Positions 33,577 through 43,547 of a stretch of 64,000 nt of DNA are shown piece by piece. A program made the translations under genes and the position numbers. The number at the start of each line of letters is the position of its first letter. Position 1 is the stretch's first letter. This stretch comes from an uncultured beta proteobacterium (lineage in GTDB: Bacteria > Pseudomonadota > Gammaproteobacteria > Burkholderiales > Burkholderiaceae), in the NCBI GenBank assembly GCA_903900805.1, contig CAIUOP010000055.1:1-64000 (forward strand), in the 5' to 3' direction. Under the pieces are notes generated by a model. The model did not search any database. It was not told the origin of the DNA and saw nothing but the letters and a program-made list of their open reading frames with translations.

Positions 33577-34542
33577 TTAATCAACTGTGATTTTTGCCTT
33601 TTCAACTACTTTAGCCCAACGGCTTTGCTCAGATTTGATGAATACTCCAAACTGAGCAGGCGTATCTCCTACTAATACCGCTCCGTCATCAAGCATCTTT
33701 TTAGAATCTTCTTTTGACTTTAAAGATTTTGTAATCTCTTTTTGCAAGCGATCAATCACTGCTTGCGGAGTACCGGCAGGGACCATAATTCCATACCATT
33801 GTGAAGTCTCAAACCCTTTGTAGCCAGACTCAGCAATGGTGGGCACATTGGGCAATACTTTTGAGCGCTCTAGCGATCCAACCGCTAATGGGCGCAAAGT
33901 GCCGCCTTTAATCTGCCCCATCAATGAAGGAAGGCCATTAAAGGTTGCCTGAATTTGACCGCCAATTAAATCAGTGAGCATTGGTCCAGACCCTTTGTAA
34001 GGCACATGCACTAAGTCAATTCCGGCTTCTGAAGAAAAATATTCCATAGCCAAGTGCCCTGCACTGCCATTGCCTGCAGAGCCATAATTAATTTTTCCTG
34101 GGTTCTTTTTAGCATCCGCCACTAAATCGGCTAAGGTCTTGTAATTACTTTTCTCGCTCACCGCAATTACATTGGGCACTTTTGCTACTAAGGTTACGGC
34201 TGCAAAATCTTTATTAGGATCGTAAGGAAGTTTTTTACCAAATAGTGCAGGGTTCACAGCTAAAGTTCCAACATGACCCAATATCAAGGTGTAGCCATCT
34301 GGATTGGCGCGCTTGACCTCCTCCATGGCGATGTTGCCAGCGCCACCAGGCCTGTTATCCACATAGACAGATTGACCTAAGCTGGTACTCAGACTGCTGG
34401 CCACAGAGCGCGCAACGATCTCGGAAGTCCCACCAGTAGCAAATGGCACCACTAAGCGGATAGACTTTTCAGGATAGTCTGCAAATACGGGTGAAGAGCA
34501 AATGAAAGCTAATACTGTTACAAAAAATTTCAATGCGTACAT
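33577..34542 (-). CDS. Bug/TctC family substrate-binding protein
   Basis: YPEKSIRLVVPFATGGTSEIVAR. Confidence 0.92.
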   Translation of the reverse strand: MYALKFFVTVLAFICSSPVFADYPEKSIRLVVPFATGGTSEIVARSVASSLSTSLGQSVYVDNRPGGAGNIAMEEVKRANPDGYTLILGHVGTLAVNPALFGKKLPYDPNKDFAAVTLVAKVPNVIAVSEKSNYKTLADLVADAKKNPGKINYGSAGNGSAGHLAMEYFSSEAGIDLVHVPYKGSGPMLTDLIGGQIQATFNGLPSLMGQIKGGTLRPLAVGSLERSKVLPNVPTIAESGYKGFETSQWYGIMVPAGTPQAVIDRLQKEITKSLKSKEDSKKMLDDGAVLVGDTPAQFGVFIKSEQSRWAKVVEKAKITVD

Positions 34543-34609
34543 CCTTCTCTTTTGCTAATCATCAATTATTCAACCTTTATATTGCATCTGATTGATTTGT
34601 TTATTTGCA

Positions 34610-35476
34610 TTAAGAGAATTTTTTCTCCAAAGCGTCAAAGTCTTCTTTTTTGACGACACTTTGGCGTTCAGTAAAAGTGGCAACTAATACGGGATCTTCC
34701 TTGAGCTCACCCGTTTTCTTTAAATGATCTAAGGCATTAGTCATGCCACGTACAGCGCCCTGCAAAGCTGCATTGGCATAAAGCACGATACCAAAGCCCA
34801 TTGCAGATAAGTCTTTTAATGGCAATGAGGGTGTTTTGCCGCCGATAACAATATTGATCAGTTGTGGGCAATAGCTTTGTGCGGCAATCAGCTTCATTTC
34901 TTCTACGCTTTCTGGTGCTTCGATAAAAGTCATATCTGCACCTGCTTGTGCATAGCTTTGCGCTCGATCAAGCGCGTCTTCAAAGCCATAGATTGATCTA
35001 GCATCAGTTCTAGCAATGATTAAGAAGTCATCGTGCACCCTGGCATCAACTGCAGCTTTAATCTTTCCACACATCTCTTCTTTACTGATGATGATCTTGC
35101 CTGCAAAGTGGCCACAACGCTTAGGCATGGCTTGGTCTTCAATTTGCACCGCATTGGCACCAGCGCGCTCGAGAACTTTAATGGTGTGATGCACATTAAC
35201 TGCATTACCAAAGCCAACATCAATGTCGACAATTAAGGGAAGTTGGGTAACCTCTCTAATTGCTGCAGTGTGCGCCGCAACATCATTTAAGCCAATGAAG
35301 CCTAAATCAGGAATGCCATAGAACTGGTTCGTGATTGCAGCACCACTTAAATAGATCGCCTCAAAACCTGCATCCTCAATCACACGTGCTGCTAAAGCAT
35401 TACCTGCTCCTGGTACCAGCAAACCCCGCTTCTCATTAATGAGCTTGCGCAATTTTGTGCCTAAGTGCATGGACAT
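34610..35476 (-). CDS. Isocitrate lyase/PEP mutase family enzyme
   Basis: KRCGHF motif, TIM-barrel signature IARTDAR. Confidence 0.88.
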   Translation of the reverse strand: MSMHLGTKLRKLINEKRGLLVPGAGNALAARVIEDAGFEAIYLSGAAITNQFYGIPDLGFIGLNDVAAHTAAIREVTQLPLIVDIDVGFGNAVNVHHTIKVLERAGANAVQIEDQAMPKRCGHFAGKIIISKEEMCGKIKAAVDARVHDDFLIIARTDARSIYGFEDALDRAQSYAQAGADMTFIEAPESVEEMKLIAAQSYCPQLINIVIGGKTPSLPLKDLSAMGFGIVLYANAALQGAVRGMTNALDHLKKTGELKEDPVLVATFTERQSVVKKEDFDALEKKFS

Positions 35477-35521
35477 GGTAGTCTCCTTTTTACAGAATTA
35501 TAAGGATGAATCTGAAGACAG

Positions 35522-36349
35522 ATGCAAGATAAGGACAAAGTCACGGGAATAGATTGCCACGCCCATATTATGGTGGTGGACTTTCCTTTAGCGCCTGAAA
35601 TTCATTCTCGCCCTATTAGAGATGTGAGTGCCAAAGAATACCTAGAAGTCCTCCATAGCCATGGCATCTCTCATGGAGTCTTAACAGCCCCAAGCTTTTA
35701 TGGCGCAAACAATACCTTGCTATTTGATGCGCTACGTAACTTTCCGGATCAACTGAGAGGCACAGCGAGTATTGATCCCGCTATCGAGATCACCACCCTT
35801 GAGCGTCAATTACATTTGATGCAAGAAATTGGCATCGTTGGTATACGACTCAATTGGAATAAGAAAAAGGTTCTTCCAGATATTAATAGTGCTGAATATA
35901 AGAGACTGCTGGCTTTGGCAAGAGACCTTCATCTGCATATTGAATTGTTTTTAGAGGACCACTTACAAGAACAAGTGGTACCCCAGATTTTGGCAAGTGG
36001 CGCCACTTTGGTGCTGGACCACTTTGGCAATCCTGATCCGAAGTTGGGTATCAAGAGTGCGTCCTTTCAGAAAACTTTACGCGGTCTAGAGGCCGGTCAG
36101 GTTTGGGTCAAGCTCTCTGCGCCCTATCGTGTAGGGTCTTTGAATGGTGTCAGTATTCAGCCTTATGTTGACGCCCTAGTGGCCGCAAACCCAAAACAGT
36201 TAGTCTGGGCTAGTGATTGGCCTTGGCTGAGCTATGAAAACCAATTTACTTATACTGATTGCCTGACTTGGATTCAATCAGCAGTTGACGATTCGGCAAT
36301 TTGGGAAGATATTTTCATTCATAATCCTAAAACGCTTTTTCATTTTTAA
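35522..36349 (+). CDS. Amidohydrolase family protein (2-pyrone-4,6-dicarboxylate lactonase-like)
   Basis: DCHAH, VLDHFG, WASDWPW. Confidence 0.85.
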   Translation: MQDKDKVTGIDCHAHIMVVDFPLAPEIHSRPIRDVSAKEYLEVLHSHGISHGVLTAPSFYGANNTLLFDALRNFPDQLRGTASIDPAIEITTLERQLHLMQEIGIVGIRLNWNKKKVLPDINSAEYKRLLALARDLHLHIELFLEDHLQEQVVPQILASGATLVLDHFGNPDPKLGIKSASFQKTLRGLEAGQVWVKLSAPYRVGSLNGVSIQPYVDALVAANPKQLVWASDWPWLSYENQFTYTDCLTWIQSAVDDSAIWEDIFIHNPKTLFHF

Positions 36350-36374
36350 ACTCAGTTTCTTTTAAGGTTCTGAT

Positions 36375-37349
36375 ATGCGCCACTTACTAATCTCACTCAC
36401 TCAATATCTTGCTAAGGGTTTATTTGGTCTTAGCGTTGTCTACTTATTGCAAAGCCCCGTGTTTGCGCAAACAGTAACGAAATTGATTGTGCCTACTGCA
36501 CCTGGTGGTGGTACCGACGCCCTCTTTCGGGTGGTCTCGAAAGATGCACAACGCTTTATTGGTGGGCCGATTAGCATTCAGAACGTCGCTGGTGCTGGCG
36601 GTACTATTGGTCTTACACAAGTGATTAACTCTACGCCCGATGGCTATACCTTAGCTGGTGTATGGCCTGCCCCAGTGACCGTCGTGCCACAAACTACCAA
36701 AGTGCCTTACACGCCAAGTGATTACATTCCAGTGATTCAACTCTCTACTGCACCATATATATTTTGTGTACGCCCTGACTTTCCAGCAAATGACGGTAAA
36801 ACCTTGATGGAAGAGCTGCGTAAAAATCCCAAGAAATACACCTACGGCACCGATGGCCTAGGTGGCCCTGCACAGCTTGCTGCTGAGCGTATTTTTAGGA
36901 CCCAAAATATCGAAGCGGTCGATGTCCCCTACAAAGGCGCTGGTGAAACGATTATTGCTTTCTTATCCAATCAAATTGATATCTATGTAGGCTCTATACC
37001 ACCAGTACTACAGCACGCGAATGTGGGTAAGGCTAAATGTGTATTAGTTTCCTCGGTCAATAGAAATGCCCAGTTCCCAAATGCGAGCTCTTTAAAAGAT
37101 ATTGGCCTTGCTAAAGAAGAGACTTTGCTATGGCGTGTCATTCTTGCTCCTAAGGATACAAAGCCCGAACGTATCAATCAAATTGTGCAAGCCTATAGCA
37201 AGGCGATGAAAGAGCCAGATACCTTACGTTACTTAGATGAAGCGGGCGAATCTTCTGCTGTTCTCACTGGCAAAGAGTTGCAAGACAAGCTTACTCAAGA
37301 GTACGCCGCATTTAGTCAAATCGTGAAGAGTCTAAATTTGGCTAAGTAA
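36375..37349 (+). CDS. Bug/TctC family substrate-binding protein
   Basis: TKLIVPTAPGGGTDALFR; signal peptide. Confidence 0.9.
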   Translation: MRHLLISLTQYLAKGLFGLSVVYLLQSPVFAQTVTKLIVPTAPGGGTDALFRVVSKDAQRFIGGPISIQNVAGAGGTIGLTQVINSTPDGYTLAGVWPAPVTVVPQTTKVPYTPSDYIPVIQLSTAPYIFCVRPDFPANDGKTLMEELRKNPKKYTYGTDGLGGPAQLAAERIFRTQNIEAVDVPYKGAGETIIAFLSNQIDIYVGSIPPVLQHANVGKAKCVLVSSVNRNAQFPNASSLKDIGLAKEETLLWRVILAPKDTKPERINQIVQAYSKAMKEPDTLRYLDEAGESSAVLTGKELQDKLTQEYAAFSQIVKSLNLAK

Positions 37350-37688
37350 GGCTTTTTTCTGTTTGGCTACTTGCTGTAGCTTTTGGCAATCGGGGTTGGG
37401 TGTGCCGTCTTCATTGAGAATATTAAATTCTCGGCAAGGGCTTGGTCGATCTTCATAGATTGAGCAGCGCCAGCCTTCTTCTTTATTATGGGTAAGGGCT
37501 ACGCATGGCGCCCCGCCTTTCTCAGTGCCCTTCATGCAAGCAAGGTGTTCTGTGAGCTTAGTTGTTAGCTCTCCTGGAACCACTCCAGTGCCATTGCCTG
37601 CAATTTCTCCATGATAAAAACTCACCCGAAAATGCTGGCAGCACTGACCACATTCAAAACAGGGATTGGGGTTCAATTCAGCTTTCAT
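37332..37688 (-). CDS. YkgJ-family cysteine cluster protein
   Basis: CFECGQCCQHFRVSF, CSIYEDRPSPCREF. Confidence 0.85.
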   Translation of the reverse strand: MKAELNPNPCFECGQCCQHFRVSFYHGEIAGNGTGVVPGELTTKLTEHLACMKGTEKGGAPCVALTHNKEEGWRCSIYEDRPSPCREFNILNEDGTPNPDCQKLQQVAKQKKALLSQI

Positions 37689-37800
37689 TTACATAGTAAA
37701 TTGTATGCCCTAATTTGAGCTATATATAAGTCAACTATTCCTACAAACAAATCAGTCATTTCTGATGTAATATGTGTATCATTATTGGTACGATATCTGG

Positions 37801-38148
37801 ATGAGAACTCCAAAGCTAGATGTGTACTTTTTTGAAACTGAGACAAGAAAAGAACCCGTTAGAGAATGGCTTCAACTACTGACGCCTAGAGATAAAAAAC
37901 TCATCGGTGAGGATATTAAAACCGTTCAGTTTGGCTGGCCTCTTGGTATGCCGCTGGTTAAACATATAGATAGCGATATATGGGAAGTTCGAAGCAAATT
38001 AAGTGGGAATATTGCCAGAGTTCTGTTTGTACTTGAAGGTAACGCTATCGTATTAATCCATGGATTTATCAAGAAGCAACAGAAGATACCAAAACCAGAT
38101 TTAGATTTAGCAAAAGCCAGGGTCAAGCAGTTAAGGAAACATTTATGA
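37801..38148 (+). CDS. RelE/HigB (phage Gp49-like) toxin
   Basis: Toxin-like sequence (WEVRSKLSGNIARVLFVLEGNAIVLIHGFIKK) with overlapping HTH antitoxin gene. Confidence 0.88.
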   Translation: MRTPKLDVYFFETETRKEPVREWLQLLTPRDKKLIGEDIKTVQFGWPLGMPLVKHIDSDIWEVRSKLSGNIARVLFVLEGNAIVLIHGFIKKQQKIPKPDLDLAKARVKQLRKHL

Positions 38149-38432
38149 AGAAAAAACATATTGGTAGTAATTTCGATGAATTCTTAAAGGATGAATCTCT
38201 CCTTGAGCACTCTACTGCTGTAGCAGTAAAACGAGTCATAGCTTGGCAAATCGAACGAGAGATGGCAAAACAAAACCTGACTAAAACATCCATGGCCAAG
38301 AGAATGCACACCAGTCGTGCTGCCCTCAATCGCTTACTCGATGAGAGCGATACCAGCTTGACCTTGATTACGCTCGCAAGCGCAGCCACTGTCTTAGGGA
38401 AGATTATTAAGTTTGAACTGAAGGCCGCCTAA
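38145..38432 (+). CDS. XRE-family antitoxin
   Basis: HTH segment NLTKTSMAKRMHTSRAALNRLLD; start overlaps toxin stop. Confidence 0.88.
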   Translation: MKKKHIGSNFDEFLKDESLLEHSTAVAVKRVIAWQIEREMAKQNLTKTSMAKRMHTSRAALNRLLDESDTSLTLITLASAATVLGKIIKFELKAA

Positions 38433-38462
38433 AAGAGCGAGAGAGCCTGCCGACCCTCATTC

Positions 38463-39005
38463 TCAATGGGGTTTATGAGCTGAAGTAACTATTTTTTCAG
38501 TATAGGCAATCGCCACAGCCGAGAGTACGAAAGTAACGTGGATGAGGGTTTGCCACATTAATGTCTTTTCATCATAGGATGCGGCATTAATAAAAGTTTT
38601 GAGTAAATGAATCGATGAAATGCCAATGATGGCTGTTGCTAGCTTTACCTTGAGGACACCAGCATTCACATGAGACAACCACTCGGGCTGATCCGGATGA
38701 TTTTGTAACTCTAAACGCGAAACAAAAGTCTCCCAACCACCAACAATAACCATCACCAATAGATTAGAGATCATCACTACGTCTATTAACCCCAAGACCA
38801 CGAGCATTAATGCAGTTTCGGTCATGCTATCGCTAGCCATCATGGTGATCAGATGGTAAAGCTCTATCCAGAACTGCCAAACATATACCCCTTGAGCAAC
38901 GATGAGGCCAATGTATAAGGGTGCTTGCAACCAGCGGGACATAAATATCCAACGCGGTAATGGACGCAATTTCTTATCTAGATAGGTTTGCTTGTCTTCA
39001 TTCAT
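38463..39005 (-). CDS. UPF0114/YqhA-family membrane protein
   Basis: TM protein with YqhA-like sequence [17 protein letters not shown]. Confidence 0.85.
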   Translation of the reverse strand: MNEDKQTYLDKKLRPLPRWIFMSRWLQAPLYIGLIVAQGVYVWQFWIELYHLITMMASDSMTETALMLVVLGLIDVVMISNLLVMVIVGGWETFVSRLELQNHPDQPEWLSHVNAGVLKVKLATAIIGISSIHLLKTFINAASYDEKTLMWQTLIHVTFVLSAVAIAYTEKIVTSAHKPH

Positions 39006-39211
39006 TTTTCAATATTAACGAAATTTATGACTTTGTTACATTATGAAAAGCCGTATATTGCTTAGGGGAATTATTGCTACTGCCCCTATCTAGGCCCCCA
39101 AAAGAATTAGGGAATAAGGAATCCGTGATTTCCTTACTCCCCTCTGCTTTTGCCACCTGCTACGGCTTACTACTGCTTTACTGCTTGCTTGCTTACTACT
39201 ATTGCCAACCT

Positions 39212-39355
39212 TTACTCGTATCTACGATTAAATACTGGCTTTGTTGCGCTTTCATGACGCTTGGTATTTTTGAGCACTGCACAGTAAGACAGAATCATGA
39301 TGACTGCCAATGAGATACCATTAAAGTTGTTCATTAAGTTGCTGATTGTTTCCAT
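39212..39355 (-). CDS. Small (47 aa) possible membrane protein
   Basis: METISNLMNNFNGISLAVIMILSYCAVLKNTKRHESATKPVFNRRYE* preceded by AGAGGAGAAGCAA; absent from ORF track. Confidence 0.5.
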   Translation of the reverse strand: METISNLMNNFNGISLAVIMILSYCAVLKNTKRHESATKPVFNRRYE

Positions 39356-39491
39356 TTGCTTCTCCTCTTTCGCTATTGAGTTCGTGCTACGTATTCAGAT
39401 TAGTGGGTCAAAAGCTCACAAAATGAGCTTGTAAAAATAACTGTTTTGCTGTATTTTTTCATTTCTTTTTTCTTCTCTTTTGTTTTTTTTC

Positions 39492-40784
39492 TTACCTCGC
39501 TACCGGTAACTCATCCCACTGAGTGGTGTAGTTTGGCGACTTATTACCTGCTCTCATTTGCCACTCTTGTTTTGTGCTATTAGTTCCTGCCGCTGCTGAT
39601 CTGAGCACTGCATTACCAAAACGAGTGTTAATACTGTCCATCGCTTTCATGAGATGTACTGATTTACCTTTAGTCTCGACATCCTCGAACAGGGATTGCT
39701 GCATTGTTGGCTTATCACTAATGAGGTTGAGAATGACGCCTGCTTTCTTGTAACGAAAGTTTGGTTTATAAATTTGCTTGAGGCCTGCAAGGGCTGCATT
39801 AGTTAATGTCAGCGTGTTATCACTTGGGTCTGGCAGTGGAATTGTGATGCTCTGATGATACTGTGGCTCATATTGCTTAAACGGATTCGTTTGAATAAAT
39901 ACGATGAGCGCGCCCGTAGTACTGTTTTGGGCTCTGAGCTTCTCTGCTGCGCGCGCTACATGGGTAGCCACCGATTGGGCAAGCTCTGCCTGACTTGTAA
40001 CTAACTTACCAAAGCTGCGCGATGCAATGATTTGCTGCTTAGCTGGCGCTACTTCCTCAAGCTCTAAGCAAGAGGTCCCGCGCAGTTCATAACAAAGGCG
40101 CTCCATCACAACGCCAAACTGCTGGCGCATCCCTTGTGGTGAAGCTTGCAAAAGATCAAACACACTATGGATATTTTGGGCTTTGAGTTTTTTGGCAATC
40201 TGCCTACCAATGCCCCATACCTCACCAACTTGCGTCTCGCTCATCCATTGATAGAGCTCTGGTTTGGTCATGGCGTTTACATCACATACCCCTGCGAACT
40301 GTTTGTGTTTTTTAGCTAAGTGATTGGCTAATTTCGCTAAGGTCTTGCTCGCACCAATACCAACGCAGACTGGCAGACCAGTGGTGTCTTTGACCTGCTG
40401 CTTGATTTTTTTTCCTAACTCGATCGTGTCTTGATATTGTTTTAAGACAGTCTCGATTTGCAAAAAGCTCTCATCGATGCTGTAAACCTCGAGATTTGGT
40501 GTGAAGGCTTTTAGTACTTGCACTACGCGGCTACTCATATCGCCATATAGGGTGTAGTTTGAGGAGTAAGCCTGAATGCCGTGCTTTCTGGCTAGGTCTT
40601 GCATCTGAAACCAAGGCGTACCCATCTTCACGCCAAGCGCTTTGACTTCGGCGCTACGCGCCACTGCACAACCATCATTATTGGAGAGCACTACCATTGG
40701 TACTTCTTCTAACTTGGGCTGGAACACGCGCTCACAAGAAACATAAAAGTTATTGACATCAACGAGTGCAAAAAGGGGGTTCAT
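39492..40784 (-). CDS. umuC: DNA polymerase V catalytic subunit UmuC
   Basis: Y-family polymerase: [23 protein letters not shown]. Confidence 0.95.
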   Translation of the reverse strand: MNPLFALVDVNNFYVSCERVFQPKLEEVPMVVLSNNDGCAVARSAEVKALGVKMGTPWFQMQDLARKHGIQAYSSNYTLYGDMSSRVVQVLKAFTPNLEVYSIDESFLQIETVLKQYQDTIELGKKIKQQVKDTTGLPVCVGIGASKTLAKLANHLAKKHKQFAGVCDVNAMTKPELYQWMSETQVGEVWGIGRQIAKKLKAQNIHSVFDLLQASPQGMRQQFGVVMERLCYELRGTSCLELEEVAPAKQQIIASRSFGKLVTSQAELAQSVATHVARAAEKLRAQNSTTGALIVFIQTNPFKQYEPQYHQSITIPLPDPSDNTLTLTNAALAGLKQIYKPNFRYKKAGVILNLISDKPTMQQSLFEDVETKGKSVHLMKAMDSINTRFGNAVLRSAAAGTNSTKQEWQMRAGNKSPNYTTQWDELPVAR

Positions 40785-41284
40785 GACTTTGCCTCCTTGT
40801 TATATCTGCTACTCGCATTACTGTACTTGCGCACTACCCCAACAACGACGCCCCAGATTTGCAACTCACTACCTTCATTAAAGGTGATGGATTGATAGTT
40901 AGGGTTTTCTGCTTGGAGTTCAATACGGCCGCGTAATTGATATAGGCGCTTGATGGTGTACTCGCTATCGACTACCGCTACCACGATGTCTTTGTGTTTT
41001 GGCTTGAGGGCTTTATCAACCACCACCTTGTCACCATCACAAATACCTGCGCCCAGCATCGAATCCCCTTTCACGGTGAACATGAAAGTGGCCGGCTTGT
41101 TCTGAACTAGGTAATGGTTCAGGTCTAAGCCATCCTCAGCGTAATCTGCCGCTGGACTTGGGAATCCCGCTGAAATCCGATGACTCAGGAGCCTTGTCTC
41201 ATAGGCAGCAAAATAAGCCCCCAAGGCTTTTGGGCTCTGGGTGAGACTGACTTTGGCGAGGTTCATTTTCTGGGTCATAGTCAT
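40781..41284 (-). CDS. umuD: UmuD (S24 autoprotease)
   Basis: AG cleavage site in [14 protein letters not shown], catalytic GDSMLGAG and EYTIKRL; overlaps umuC. Confidence 0.94.
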   Translation of the reverse strand: MTMTQKMNLAKVSLTQSPKALGAYFAAYETRLLSHRISAGFPSPAADYAEDGLDLNHYLVQNKPATFMFTVKGDSMLGAGICDGDKVVVDKALKPKHKDIVVAVVDSEYTIKRLYQLRGRIELQAENPNYQSITFNEGSELQIWGVVVGVVRKYSNASSRYNKEAKS

Positions 41285-41288
41285 TAAT

Positions 41289-41308
41289 ATACTGTATGTT
41301 TATACAGT
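41289..41308. promoter_or_regulatory. LexA (SOS) box upstream of umuDC
   Basis: TACTGTATGTTTATACAGTA, CTGT-N8-ACAG, 5 bp upstream of the umuD start. Confidence 0.9.
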
Positions 41309-41429
41309 ATATGTAAAAACCGTAAAAATGAGGCTATTTTTGTTGTTTTGAGGCCTTTAGGGGATCAGGGATTGCATAATGGGTCATAGATCTGCCGATG
41401 CAGTCACATATAAAAACAGTAGGAGATAC

Positions 41430-42497
41430 ATGAAGACGTACAAGATAGCGTCCATTCCGGGTGACGGAATTGGCAAGGAAGTCATTCCTGAGTGCGAAAA
41501 GGTATTAACTGCCCTGAGCAAAAAACATCCTGAAGTTGCCTTTGATTTTGAGCGCTTTGATTGGGGTGGCGACTACTATCGCAAACACGGCATCATGATG
41601 CCCGACGATGGCCTGGAACCTTTACGCCCTAAAGATGCCATCTTGTTCGGTTCGGCTGGTGATCCTCATATTGCTGATCACATTACTTTGTGGGGCTTGC
41701 GTCTCAAAATCTGCCAAGGCTTTGATCAGTACGCAAACGTGCGCCCCACTCGCATTCTTCCTGGTATTGAAACACCGCTGCGTAATTGCAAGCCTGGTCA
41801 ACTCGATTGGGTGATTGTGCGTGAGAACTCCGAAGGCGAATACTCTGGTGTAGGTGGCAGAGCGCATCAAGGCCATCCAATTGAAGTAGCTTCCGATATG
41901 AGCATCATGACTCGCGTTGGGGTTGAGCGTGTACAGCGCTTTGCTTTTAAGTTAGCGCAGTCACGTCCTCGCAAGCATCTGACCGTCATTACTAAATCGA
42001 ATGCCCAGCGTCATGGCATGGTGATGTGGGATGAAATCGCTAATATCGTTGCTAAAGATTTTCCGGATGTCACCTGGGATAAAGAACTAGTTGATGCTGC
42101 AACAGCGCGTATGGTCAATCGCCCTGAGTCTTTGGATACTATTGTGGCCACCAACTTGCATGCAGATGTGCTGAGCGATTTAGCAGCTGCACTCGCAGGC
42201 AGTCTAGGTATTGCACCGACTGCTAATCTTGATCCGGAGCGCCGCTACCCATCTATGTTTGAGCCCATTCATGGTTCTGCGTTTGACATCATGGGCAAAG
42301 GCCTTGCCAATCCCATTGGCACTTTCTGGTCGGCAGTAATGATGCTCGACTTCCTAGGTGAAAAAGCCCTTGGCGCTAAATTAATGGCTGCGATTGAAAA
42401 AGTCACGGCCAATCCAAAGTTACACACTCGTGATCTGGGCGGTAGCGCTATGATGAGCGATGTGACCAATGCAGTGATTGAGGAGATTTCTAAATGA
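41430..42497 (+). CDS. Tartrate dehydrogenase/decarboxylase-type (isocitrate/isopropylmalate dehydrogenase family)
   Basis: IPGDGIGKEV, ENSEGEYSGVGGR, FEPIHGSAFDIMGKGLANP; ATG 41430 with AGGAGA. Confidence 0.88.
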   Translation: MKTYKIASIPGDGIGKEVIPECEKVLTALSKKHPEVAFDFERFDWGGDYYRKHGIMMPDDGLEPLRPKDAILFGSAGDPHIADHITLWGLRLKICQGFDQYANVRPTRILPGIETPLRNCKPGQLDWVIVRENSEGEYSGVGGRAHQGHPIEVASDMSIMTRVGVERVQRFAFKLAQSRPRKHLTVITKSNAQRHGMVMWDEIANIVAKDFPDVTWDKELVDAATARMVNRPESLDTIVATNLHADVLSDLAAALAGSLGIAPTANLDPERRYPSMFEPIHGSAFDIMGKGLANPIGTFWSAVMMLDFLGEKALGAKLMAAIEKVTANPKLHTRDLGGSAMMSDVTNAVIEEISK

Positions 42498-43456
42498 AGC
42501 GATTTAAATTAATAAGTGCTTTACTGAGTGCCTGTTTGCTTTCCTTTGGTTTGCTATCGGGGGCTAGCGCTCAACCGTTTCCAGACAGAACGATTCAGTA
42601 CATCATTCCCTTCCCTGCTGCGGGTGAGTCTGATTTAGTAGCACGTTACCAAGCGGACATCTCTGCTCGAAAGTTTAATCAGCCCATGGTGGTGATGAAT
42701 CGTGCTGGTGCTGGCGGTGCTTTGGTATGGAGTGCTCTCAATACCTATCCTGCTGACGGCACTACCGTAGTGGGTATCAATATTCCGCATACGATCTTGC
42801 AACCTTTACAAGAAGGTATTCAGTACAAAACTGAAGATATTAATGCGATCTACTACTACCACTTCACTCCAGATGCTTTGATGGTTTCTGCCGATAGCCC
42901 CTACAAGACCTATCAAGAATTCATTGCGGCTGCCAAGAAAGATCCAGGCAAGATGTCTTTAGCTGGTTCAGCACAGTTCTCCGCTAACCATATGGCAGTA
43001 GAGCGCTTAAATAAATTGGCTGGTGTCAAAATCAATTACGTTCCTTTCAAAGGTACCGGTGATTTAATTACTGCCTTGATTGGGATGCACGTAGATGGCG
43101 CCATGGGATACCTGCCATTAGCGATTCAGCAAAAAGGTAAGGTACGTACGCTGGCCATTGCTACTGAGAAACGTAACCCTGCCCTCCCAGACGTGCCAAC
43201 CTTTAAAGAATTAGGCCTGAACTGGGTAGACGGCGCGTATCGTGGTGTTGCTGTACCTAAAGCTACGCCGCTGGTACTACAGCAAAAGCTGTCTGACTAC
43301 TTTGCCAAACTCAACGCTGACCCTGAAACTAAAAAGAAACTAGAAGACTCCGGATTTGTGATTGTGGATGTTCCTTTGGCAAAAATGCCAGCCTTTATGA
43401 AAGAGAAAATTCCTCAAGCCATGGAAGATGCAAAGAATGCAGGGATGATTAAGTAA
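42494..43456 (+). CDS. Bug/TctC family substrate-binding protein
   Basis: FPDRTIQYIIPFPAAGESDLVAR; start overlaps upstream stop (ATGA). Confidence 0.9.
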   Translation: MKRFKLISALLSACLLSFGLLSGASAQPFPDRTIQYIIPFPAAGESDLVARYQADISARKFNQPMVVMNRAGAGGALVWSALNTYPADGTTVVGINIPHTILQPLQEGIQYKTEDINAIYYYHFTPDALMVSADSPYKTYQEFIAAAKKDPGKMSLAGSAQFSANHMAVERLNKLAGVKINYVPFKGTGDLITALIGMHVDGAMGYLPLAIQQKGKVRTLAIATEKRNPALPDVPTFKELGLNWVDGAYRGVAVPKATPLVLQQKLSDYFAKLNADPETKKKLEDSGFVIVDVPLAKMPAFMKEKIPQAMEDAKNAGMIK

Positions 43457-43486
43457 GGCTTTCTGAACTGTTCTTTTGCTTCAAAT

Positions 43487-43514
43487 AAAAAACCACCGGT
43501 CTCGGTGGTTTTTT
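43487..43514 (+). terminator. Rho-independent terminator
   Basis: AAAAAACCACC-GGTCTC-GGTGGTTTTTT. Confidence 0.88.
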
Positions 43515-43547
43515 ATTGGGTATGCCAGAACAACGAGAAGTTTTATG

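Noticed and set aside
39074-39313. 79-aa plus-strand ORF MLLPLSRPPKELG...
   Set aside because: No recognisable family; it overlaps a better-supported minus-strand small ORF with a Shine-Dalgarno.
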